Below, one piece after another: positions 1 through 5,167 of a stretch of DNA of 9,979 bases (its first letter is position 1; each line of letters opens with the position of its first letter). The stretch spans positions 1-9,979 of the forward strand of contig CAZVFX010000193.1 of NCBI GenBank assembly GCA_964626565.1, written 5' to 3'. The notes under the pieces were generated by a model that was not told where the DNA came from, did not search any database, and worked only from the letters and a program-made list of their open reading frames with translations. Origin of the DNA: CAZVFX01 sp964626565. Lineage in GTDB: Bacteria; Myxococcota_A; UBA9042; CAIXZC01. Both the position numbers and the translations under genes were made by a program.

Positions 1-1024
1 TGAGGTTCTTGTTCTTGCGGCGTGCACGTTTGGCCTCGTCCAGGGGGGTCAGCTTTCGTCTATCCCGCGCGTTCACATCGGCACCTGCACCGATCAGCAG
101 TTTGCACACGGACAAGTGCCCTTCTGCGGCAGCCAGGTGCAGCGGCGTCTTGCCGAGTCGGTCGCTGGAATTTGCATCCGCCCCTTCTTTGAGCAGCAGC
201 TTGCAAACATAGGTGTGCCCCTGAGCCGCAGCCCTCGCCAAAGGAGTCTCGCCCATTCTGGTCTTGACCGTAACCTCGGAGCCCTTGGAAATGAGCAGTT
301 TGCTAGTGCCCAGGCGGCCCGCCCCGGCAGCAGCGAACAATGCCGTCTCTCCGTCACCGTCCTTGGCGTCTATATCCGCTCCTTTGTCGAGAAGCAGCAG
401 GCAGATTCCCTCCTGGCCTCCAGCCGCCGCCAGGTGCAATGGAATCTGCCCCAATCTGTCAACACCGCCCACACTTGCGCCCTTCTCAATCAGGAACTCG
501 CAAACCTCCTTGTGCCCTCCCAGGGCGGCTCCCGACAAGGGGTCTTTGTGAGCGATTTTGTGGATACTGCGCTTGAAAGTGTTCAAAGCTGCACCTTTGT
601 CAACCAGCAGTTCACAAGTATCCATATGGCCGTTCCTGGCTGCTGCGTAGAGCGGCGTTTCTCCTCCCTTGTCCTTAGCATTCACATTGGCAGCATTGTC
701 CAGCAGGAACTCGCAAACGTCCTTGTGGCCGTTGCTGGCCGCCGCGACCAACGCGGTCATTCCCCTCTTGGCCCGCAAATTCACGTCAGCGCCCTTGTCT
801 ATCAAGAACCGGCAGACTTCCAAATGGCCCTTGAGTGCGGCAAAATAGAGTGGGGTGCCCTTGTGCCGTTCCTTGCTGTTCACATCCGTGCCCTTCTCAA
901 CCAGTTCCTTGACTCTCGCCAGGTCGCCGGCCTGGGCCGCACGGTGAATCTCCCCGCCAAGTGCAGTGGCCCCCCAGAATAGAACCGCGACGATAATGGT
1001 AGACAGTGCTGCTGACTTGTTCAT
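1..1024 (-). CDS. Exported ankyrin-repeat protein, 3' end outside the window
   Basis: The frame is open from an ATG at 1024 to the window edge, giving 341 visible residues and no stop. A ribosome binding site (AGGGAGGAG) lies 3-4 bases before the ATG. Residues 1 to about 23 form a signal peptide: a Lys near the start, a hydrophobic core (STIIVAVLFW) and a small-residue cleavage region (ATALGG). The protein is therefore probably periplasmic or secreted. From about residue 25 onward there are nine ankyrin repeats of 33 residues, plus the start of a tenth. They show typical motifs such as GETPL, GKTPLHLAAAEGH and KGADVN. Repeat 4 carries a five-residue insertion (around FKRSIHKIAHK). Seven cysteines occupy the same helix position in successive repeats (residues 71, 104, 137, 175, 208, 274, 307), with Ser241 as the one exception. 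Ankyrin repeats bind other proteins, but the partner cannot be predicted. The basic stretch near the edge (KRARRKNKN) may begin a C-terminal tail. Confidence 0.93.
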   Translation of the reverse strand, partial: MNKSAALSTIIVAVLFWGATALGGEIHRAAQAGDLARVKELVEKGTDVNSKERHKGTPLYFAALKGHLEVCRFLIDKGADVNLRAKRGMTALVAAASNGHKDVCEFLLDNAANVNAKDKGGETPLYAAARNGHMDTCELLVDKGAALNTFKRSIHKIAHKDPLSGAALGGHKEVCEFLIEKGASVGGVDRLGQIPLHLAAAGGQEGICLLLLDKGADIDAKDGDGETALFAAAGAGRLGTSKLLISKGSEVTVKTRMGETPLARAAAQGHTYVCKLLLKEGADANSSDRLGKTPLHLAAAEGHLSVCKLLIGAGADVNARDRRKLTPLDEAKRARRKNKNL

Positions 1025-1149
1025 TGCTCCTCCCTAGACAAGCTGACCGTTGTCTGCCTCGGCCAGGCCCCGCTGACCAATCTACCCCGCTTGTACACCA
1101 AGTCGGTAGGGAATGTCGAGAATTGCGCTAGCCGTGGAGGAACACGGGG

Positions 1150-1211
1150 AAGGAACACGGGGACGGGGGGCAGCCCGAGGAAGGAACACGGGGACGGGGG
1201 GCAGCCCGATG
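1150..1211. repeat. Two tandem copies of a 31-bp G-rich unit
   Basis: Copy 1 spans 1150-1180 and copy 2 spans 1181-1211. They differ only at the next-to-last base. Each copy contains AAGGAACACGGGGACGGGG followed by GGCAGCCCGA. A partial third copy (GGAACACGGGG) lies just upstream at 1139-1149. The G-rich face is on the plus strand, opposite to the heptamer array that begins at 1212. Units of this GGGGAC style are often dispersed in intergenic DNA of GC-rich environmental bacteria, but I cannot assign this one to a named family. Confidence 0.85.
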
Positions 1212-1349
1212 CTCCCGCCTCCCGCCTCCCGCCTCCCGCCTGATATCTCTTGCCTCTATGCCGTTCCTCCCGCCTCCGGCCTCCCGCCTCCCGCCTGCCT
1301 TTCCCTGCCTTCCCGCCGTTCCTCCCGCCTCCCGCCTCCCGCCTCCCGC
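1212..1349. repeat. Higher-order tandem array of CTCCCGC heptamers, 55-bp period
   Basis: Three blocks of four heptamers start at exactly 1212, 1267 and 1322, so the block period is 55 bp. Each block is 28 bp of CTCCCGC units. The second block has one variant heptamer, CTCCGGC, at 1274-1280. The two 27-bp spacers (1240-1266 and 1295-1321) match at 17 of 27 positions and both end in GCCGTTC, which indicates duplication of the whole 55-bp unit. On the minus strand, blocks 1 and 3 each give four GGG runs with 4-base loops, the pattern of a potential G-quadruplex. The array ends two bases before the stop codon of the CAP gene at 1352, so it would lie in that gene's transcript 3' region and upstream of the ankyrin gene. 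No gene is supported anywhere in 1025-1351. Confidence 0.9.
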
Positions 1350-1351
1350 CT

Positions 1352-1945
1352 CTACCAGGGCTTCATCCCGATCCAGTTACCGGGAGGATCGTAGTTGCAG
1401 ACCCAGACGTCGGTCTGGCCGTCATTACAGAAGGCCACGCCGCAGCCCAGCCTGGTGCTGCTCTCCCACATGACCTGAGTGTAGTGGCCGCAGACGTCGG
1501 TGCAGCCGTCGGTGTCGTAGTCGTAGAACTCGACCTCGCTCCACCAGGCGTCCACCACCTGCTGAGGGGTTGTCTGCAGGACCATTCCCCAGGCGCTGGC
1601 GCCGTAGAGGTTCTCGCCGTAACTCACCTTGTCCATGCCCAGCCAGCTCCGGTGCTGGAGCTGGCAATCGTGGTTGTCCCGCAGGTACTCGGCCCACTCC
1701 TGTGCGTACGCGGCGACCTCGTCATCCCAGACCAGGGAGACGTCGTGTTTCTCGAGTCGATACTCGTTGTGGGCAGCCGTCATCCCTTCCATCTGCGCGG
1801 GCTCCCGGGTGGTCTTGTTGATCTCCCCCTGCGCCTGAACATCAGAGACAGCGTCCGGACCGCGGCCGGCCCCGGAGCCGAACTCGCATGCAGAGGCCAA
1901 CAGTCCAACCACGATCAGCAGAAACAGCGCCAGCATCTTCTTCAT
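1352..1945 (-). CDS. CAP/SCP-domain lipoprotein
   Basis: The protein has 197 residues. The start at 1945 is chosen because GGAGGTGG lies just upstream; the same frame extends to 2050 but lacks a comparable site there. Residues 1-20 are a lipoprotein signal (MKKMLALFLL followed by a LASAC lipobox, Cys20), so the mature protein is probably membrane-anchored. After a short linker, a CAP (SCP/PR-1-like) domain runs from about residue 55 to the end. Its hallmarks are HNEYR (His59), YGENLYG (Glu111), WWSEVE, GHYTQVMW (His154; CAP1 motif) and CNYDPPGNW (CAP2 motif). His59, Glu111, a Glu of WSEVE and His154 form the usual CAP cavity tetrad. Six cysteines (94, 148, 152, 168, 173, 183) suggest disulfides in an oxidising compartment. 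Bacterial CAP proteins are poorly characterised; lipid binding and protease-like roles have been suggested for the superfamily. The domain call is firm and the function is not. Confidence 0.95.
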   Translation of the reverse strand: MKKMLALFLLIVVGLLASACEFGSGAGRGPDAVSDVQAQGEINKTTREPAQMEGMTAAHNEYRLEKHDVSLVWDDEVAAYAQEWAEYLRDNHDCQLQHRSWLGMDKVSYGENLYGASAWGMVLQTTPQQVVDAWWSEVEFYDYDTDGCTDVCGHYTQVMWESSTRLGCGVAFCNDGQTDVWVCNYDPPGNWIGMKPW

Positions 1946-1966
1946 GAACCCACCTCCAATGCATTG

Positions 1967-1996
1967 AGGATAGCGAGGCTGGGCACCGCTTGTCCA
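1967..1996 (-). promoter_or_regulatory. Candidate sigma70-type promoter for the CAP lipoprotein gene
   Basis: On the minus strand, TGGACA (1996-1991) is followed after 18 bases by TATCCT (1972-1967). These match 5 of 6 and 4 of 6 consensus bases. The predicted start of transcription, near 1960, leaves a short leader holding the GGAGGTGG ribosome binding site. This is read by eye only. Confidence 0.35.
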
Positions 1997-2137
1997 GATG
2001 GATCGGCTAAGCGCGCCTGAGTGAGAGAGAGGCGGGTCTGTTGCGTCCACTAGATGATGTCCGGTGATCTCGCCTGAAATTGGTTGACAGTTCCCCTTTT
2101 CCTGGGCTCGTCATGACAACTGAAAAGGAGGGACGTC

Positions 2138-2308
2138 ATGGGTTTGTGGAAACGCAAGCACGAGGAACTCCTGGCCGACGCGACGTCGAGACACCAGGAG
2201 CAAAGTGCTGGACGGAAAGCCGTCGAGCACGTACTATTGACTTACGGGTTGCTGGAAATCGTGGGGGACTTGTCAACCGATTTCCAGGCTGAGAATCAGA
2301 CAGATTAA
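2138..2308 (+). CDS. Small hypothetical protein, 56 residues
   Basis: An ATG at 2138 follows AAAAGGAGGGACGTC, which contains a near-perfect Shine-Dalgarno sequence at good spacing. The frame ends at TAA 2306-2308. The product begins MGLWKRKHEELLADATSRHQ and continues with EQSAGRKAVEHVLLTYGLLE. It looks like a charged N-terminal helix followed by an amphipathic helix and an acidic, polar tail (DFQAENQTD). It has no signal peptide, no transmembrane segment and no cysteine, so it is probably cytoplasmic. I do not recognise the family. It lies 69 bp upstream of the duplicated-domain secreted protein on the same strand, so the two may be co-transcribed. The main support is the ribosome binding site and the plausible composition; conservation is untested. 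Confidence 0.55.
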   Translation: MGLWKRKHEELLADATSRHQEQSAGRKAVEHVLLTYGLLEIVGDLSTDFQAENQTD

Positions 2309-2326
2309 GTTGGCGCTACAACCGCA

Positions 2327-2355
2327 TTTCAGATGAGGCGACGGTGGTGTATGAT
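2327..2355 (+). promoter_or_regulatory. Weak candidate promoter for the duplicated-domain protein
   Basis: TATGAT at 2350-2355 matches the -10 consensus at 5 of 6 positions. The -35 region 17 bases upstream (TTTCAG, 2327-2332) is poor. It lies just ahead of the AGGAGGAGG ribosome binding site. Co-transcription from upstream of the 56-residue gene is an equally good explanation. Confidence 0.22.
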
Positions 2356-2377
2356 GTCCTCATCCCAGGAGGAGGTC

Positions 2378-3667
2378 ATGCGACATTTCGTGATGGTAGC
2401 GGCAGTTCTGGCAGCACTCGGACCAGCGGCTAACGCGGCCGCCGAGGGCGACAAGAAGGACCCTCTCGTGCTGGCCTGGTCCGACGACGGGCGCAGTTTG
2501 CTGCTTGAAACAAGGGTGACCCGTCCCAATCTCACCGTAGAAACTGCCTTTCGGATCATCTCCTTGAACCAGGCAGACTGGTTCAAGGTCAGGCCTTCCA
2601 TCAGAAGACCGGGTGTGGACGAGGCGCAGCCCGATGTGGTTTCGGTGAAGAGTTGTTTGAAGGAAATGGATGCGCTGGGGGCCGCTCTCAAGCGCCTCAA
2701 TTTCGGCGGTGTGTCGGTGAGAGCGCTCGAGTGTCGGAAGAAAGAGCGGACCCGTTTCCTGCGGGTCGACGGCCAGAAGCCGGAGCATCTGCAACTCAAG
2801 GCAGGGGGCCCGACCCTGGAGATCGAAGGACTCGCCATCACTCTGGCCGATGAGAAACTGGGGATCAGGCAAGACGGCGGCAAGCCGCTGGAGCATTCCG
2901 GACTGGGGCACATAGTCTCCTTGTCCGTGTACGTCTCGCCCTCGAAGGAGTTGCTGCTGGTCGTCGGGTTGGACGACAGGAACCGCTGGCGCGTTCTCAG
3001 TTCTCTTTGCCGAAACAAGAGCGAGGGGGAAGAATGGCGCCGAATCTCGCACAAGAAGGATCTCGTACTGGCCTGGTCCGACGATGGGCGCAGTGTGCTG
3101 CTTGACACGGGGGTGATCCGCCCGAATAGCGCCGTGACAACGATTTTCCGGGTCATTTCCGTGAACCAGGCAGACTGGTTCAAGGTCAGGCCTTCCATCA
3201 GAAATCTGGGTGAGGACGAGGCGCAGCCCGATCTGATTTCGAAGAAGGACTGTGCGGAGAAAATGGTTGCGCTGAAGGCCGATCTCAAGCGCCTCAATTT
3301 CAGCGGTGTGTGGGTGAACACGAAGGTGTGCAAGCAGAAGAAGCGGACCAGGTTCCTGCTGGCCCACCACGGCCAGAAGCCGGAGCATCTGCAACCCAAG
3401 GCAGAGGGCGCGACCCTGGAGCTCGAAGGACTCACCCTCACCCTGGCCGACGAGAAGCTGGTGATCAAGCAAGACGGCAGCAAGCCGCTGGAGCATTTCG
3501 GACTGGGGCACATAGTCTCCTTGTCCGTGTACGTCTCGCCTTCGAAGGAGTTGCTGCTGGTCGTCGGGTTCGACGACATGAACCGCTGGAGCATTCTCAG
3601 CTGTCTTTGCCGAAACAAGAGCGAGGGGGAAGAGTGGCGCCGAATCTCGCACAAGAAGAGCAATTAA
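2378..3667 (+). CDS. Secreted protein of two tandem copies of an unrecognised ~200-residue domain
   Basis: The protein has 429 residues from the ATG at 2378, which directly follows AGGAGGAGGTC. In-frame starts further upstream (from 2333) lack such a site and would bury the signal peptide. Residues 1 to about 22 are a signal peptide (MRHFVMVAAVLAALG, then ANAAAEG), predicting export. The rest is a duplication: unit A is residues 30-227 and unit B is residues 229-427. They align throughout with a single one-residue gap. Shared landmarks in order are LVLAWSDDGRS, NQADWFKVRPSIR, LKRLNF, GQKPEHLQ, GLGHIVSLSVYVSPSKELLL and CRNKSEGEEWRRISHKK. Three cysteine positions per unit are conserved between the copies. 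The WSDDGRS-type opening resembles a beta-propeller-like or DUF-style secreted domain, but I do not recognise the family and give no function. Two antisense frames are also open across this gene; they are judged to be composition shadows. Confidence 0.85.
   Translation: MRHFVMVAAVLAALGPAANAAAEGDKKDPLVLAWSDDGRSLLLETRVTRPNLTVETAFRIISLNQADWFKVRPSIRRPGVDEAQPDVVSVKSCLKEMDALGAALKRLNFGGVSVRALECRKKERTRFLRVDGQKPEHLQLKAGGPTLEIEGLAITLADEKLGIRQDGGKPLEHSGLGHIVSLSVYVSPSKELLLVVGLDDRNRWRVLSSLCRNKSEGEEWRRISHKKDLVLAWSDDGRSVLLDTGVIRPNSAVTTIFRVISVNQADWFKVRPSIRNLGEDEAQPDLISKKDCAEKMVALKADLKRLNFSGVWVNTKVCKQKKRTRFLLAHHGQKPEHLQPKAEGATLELEGLTLTLADEKLVIKQDGSKPLEHFGLGHIVSLSVYVSPSKELLLVVGFDDMNRWSILSCLCRNKSEGEEWRRISHKKSN
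2465..3058 (+). repeat. Internal gene duplication, unit A
   Basis: This is the first copy of the tandem in-frame duplication. The offset to unit B is 597 bp at the start of the copies and 600 bp at the end, because unit B carries one extra codon near the GQKPEHLQ motif. Confidence 0.9.
3062..3658 (+). repeat. Internal gene duplication, unit B
   Basis: This is the second copy. It is nearly identical to unit A in places (3481-3570 against 2881-2970 differ at 2 of 90 bases) but clearly diverged elsewhere (3241-3300 against 2641-2700 differ at about 13 of 60). Confidence 0.9.
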
Positions 3668-3695
3668 TCACCGAGTTGGCTCCCCGCCGCTCATG

Positions 3696-3727
3696 GGGCG
3701 TCCCGCGGGGTCAGGGCGTCCCGCGGG
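3696..3727. repeat. Pair of GGGCGTCCCGCGGG repeats able to form a GC hairpin
   Basis: Two identical 14-mers lie at 3696-3709 and 3714-3727 (period 18). Each contains the perfect palindrome CCCGCGGG, so 3702-3709 can pair with 3720-3727 around a 10-base loop. The pair sits between the stop of the duplicated protein and the transposase remnant. No T-tract follows, so it is not a standard intrinsic terminator. It may be a REP-like element associated with the RAYT. The following bases include GGGGTCAG (3742-3749) and a tandem GTTATCA (3752-3765). Confidence 0.6.
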
Positions 3728-3801
3728 CAAGGAAACGGCAGGGGGTCAGAGGTTATCAGTTATCATTTGGCTCGGTTACTTTGATGAGTTAGGCTGGCGG
3801 C

Positions 3802-4170
3802 ATGGCTCGAAAATGGCGCATCGACTATCCAGGGGCGTGGCATCATGTGATGCACCGTGGCGCCAGGCGCGAGGCGATCTACGATGACGAGCGGGACTGC
3901 ATCCTATTCCTGGACCTCGTCGGGCAAACGGTGAACAGATTTGGCCTGGAGGTGCATGCCTATGCACTGATGCCCAACCACTATCATCTGCTGGTGCGGA
4001 GTGTGAAGGGAAACCTGTCCCGCTGCATGCAGCACCTCAACGGTTCCTACGCCCGGGGCTTCAACAGCCGTCGCACTTGTGATGGCCCGGTCTTCAGGGG
4101 GCGCTTTCGGAGTTGGAACGGGCAAGTTGGCGGGGGGCCCGCTTGCAAGTCACGTCTGGACGACCTATGA
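3802..4170 (+). pseudogene. Truncated REP-associated tyrosine transposase (RAYT, Y1_Tnp/IS200-like)
   Basis: The open frame has 122 codons. Residues 1 to about 104 are a standard RAYT N-terminal region: PGAWHHVMHRG, the HUH metal-binding motif in YALMPNHYHLLVR (His60, His62), a candidate nucleophilic tyrosine in LNGSYARGFN (Tyr83) and DGPVFRGRFRS. Intact relatives continue with a stretch ending in a YIHLNP-like motif and are usually longer. Here the similarity stops abruptly near 4114 and the frame runs into unrelated residues (WNGQVGGGPACK) to a TGA. No continuation is visible in the other frames before 4237, so the 3' part was deleted or replaced rather than frameshifted. No ribosome binding site of the quality seen elsewhere precedes the ATG (AGGCTGGCGGC). 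RAYTs are single-domain enzymes linked to REP palindromes. This copy keeps the catalytic residues but is probably inactive. Confidence 0.85.
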
Positions 4171-4171
4171 T
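4143..4171 (+). promoter_or_regulatory. Promoter for the DUF4386 gene, just past the transposase break
   Basis: TTGCAA (4143-4148) and TATGAT (4166-4171) are separated by exactly 17 bases and match 4 of 6 and 5 of 6 consensus positions. An 8-bp palindrome CTTGCAAG (4142-4149) overlaps the -35 element and could be an operator half or chance. A hairpin (GCAAG at 4124-4128 with CTTGC at 4142-4146, containing CGGG/CCCG) overlaps it too. The predicted leader is about 58 bases and ends with TTGGAGG before the ATG at 4237. Confidence 0.5.
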
Positions 4172-4236
4172 GGCGAATTACCGGGACGTAATCCGGTTCG
4201 GCCCCGTCGCACCGACGCGACATTGGAGGCACGAAC

Positions 4237-4956
4237 ATGGCAACGCACAATGCAGAGAGGGCCCCCCAACTCTACGCGAGAACTGCAGGGGTGTTGGTCC
4301 TACTCATCACTGTGTGCGCCATTTTCAGCATGATGTACGTCACCTCCAGTCTCATCGTCCCAGGAGATGCAACAGCGACGGCCGCCAACATACGAGGTTC
4401 GGAAACGCTGTACCGCCTGGGAACGATCAGCAATCTGATCATCGTCTTGCTGGAGGTGGCTCTGACCGTCGTGCTCTATGTTTTGCTCCGACCGGTGAGC
4501 CCAGTGCTCTCATTGATTGCTGCAACGGCCAGGTTGGTAATGACGGCACTTCAGGCGGTCAACGTCACCATCAGTCTCGCTGTGCTTCTGGTGCTAGGGG
4601 GGACGGGCTACCTGGCGGTGCTCGAACCGGTGCAACTGGACGCGCTCGCGTTGCTCCTTCTCGATGTCCACAAGATGGGGGAGAGCGTCTGGTTGATCTG
4701 TTTCTTCCTCCACTGCGTAGTACTTGGGTATTTGATCTTCGTCTCAGGTTACCTTCCCAGAGCATTCGGTGCTTTGATGGTTGTGGCCGGGTTTGGCTAC
4801 CTCGCCAACGCCCTCGCCCCCATCATGTTCCCTGCTATCGCGGAAACGACGTCGCTGATCGCTTCTTTCACGGGGTTCTTCGGGGAGCTTCCGTTCTTTC
4901 TTTGGCTGCTCTTCAAGGGAGTGAACCTCGAGAAGTGGCATGTGCGGACAGCTTGA
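4237..4956 (+). CDS. DUF4386 family integral membrane protein
   Basis: The protein has 239 residues. The start at 4237 follows TTGGAGG with 8-base spacing. The sequence fits the DUF4386 family: an N-terminal YARTAGVLVLL segment, a first helix leading into a polar loop with SSLIVPGDATATAANI, then the LYRLG motif, and a C-terminal GELPFFLWLLFKGVN. About six transmembrane helices are visible (near residues 15-40, 62-84, 91-120, 151-171, 174-196 and 205-226), so it lies in the cytoplasmic membrane. The family has no established biochemical function. It appears to be transcribed alone from the promoter at 4143-4171, and the downstream neighbour is convergent. Nothing in the neighbourhood points to a role. 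Confidence 0.93.
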   Translation: MATHNAERAPQLYARTAGVLVLLITVCAIFSMMYVTSSLIVPGDATATAANIRGSETLYRLGTISNLIIVLLEVALTVVLYVLLRPVSPVLSLIAATARLVMTALQAVNVTISLAVLLVLGGTGYLAVLEPVQLDALALLLLDVHKMGESVWLICFFLHCVVLGYLIFVSGYLPRAFGALMVVAGFGYLANALAPIMFPAIAETTSLIASFTGFFGELPFFLWLLFKGVNLEKWHVRTA

Positions 4957-4960
4957 ATGA

Positions 4961-5002
4961 TGGTCCTTGGGTTCGGGACCAGGGTGCGGTCACGACCACA
5001 CC
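4961..5002. terminator. Two adjacent dyads in the convergent gap, possible weak terminator
   Basis: TGGTCC (4961-4966) pairs with GGACCA (4976-4981) around a 9-base loop. Directly after it, 4983-5002 is a near-perfect dyad (GGTG, GGTC, GACC, CACC, with one mismatch) centred between 4992 and 4993. They start four bases after the DUF4386 stop. Neither has a T-tract, so intrinsic termination is uncertain. The remaining convergent gap (5003-5167) shows nothing else. Confidence 0.3.
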
Positions 5003-5167
5003 GAGAGCGCTGGCTCCGGGTCCAGATGCGAAACGAAAACTGAGGTTGCGACCGATGACGGTAGGCCCCCTGTTTCTCGTTGCAAACTGATGACCATTCG
5101 CAACGCACGTCAATATCAGCACCCACAAATCAGAGAGTGGTACCCGATTTCTCCGCTTGGCAGAGAG

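Noticed and set aside
116..982. A 288-codon plus-strand frame over the ankyrin gene
   Set aside because: The minus strand encodes regular 33-residue ankyrin repeats with a signal peptide and ribosome binding site; the plus-strand product only mirrors that periodicity.
1150..1349. The tandem repeats as a CRISPR array
   Set aside because: The units are 31 bp and 7/55 bp, the spacers are related to each other rather than unique, and there are no cas genes nearby.
1946..2050. N-terminal extension of the CAP lipoprotein to an ATG at 2050
   Set aside because: It would place the lipoprotein signal internally and translate through the GGAGGTGG ribosome binding site of the 1945 start.
2329..3663. 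Two antisense frames of more than 430 codons open across the duplicated-domain gene
   Set aside because: They lack ribosome binding sites and family motifs, and they mirror the sense duplication. The sense strand has a signal peptide, a strong ribosome binding site and conserved paired units, so these are composition shadows.
4113..5090. A 325-codon plus-strand frame overlapping the DUF4386 gene
   Set aside because: It has no ribosome binding site and an arginine- and proline-rich composition, while the DUF4386 frame has a promoter, a ribosome binding site and six membrane helices.
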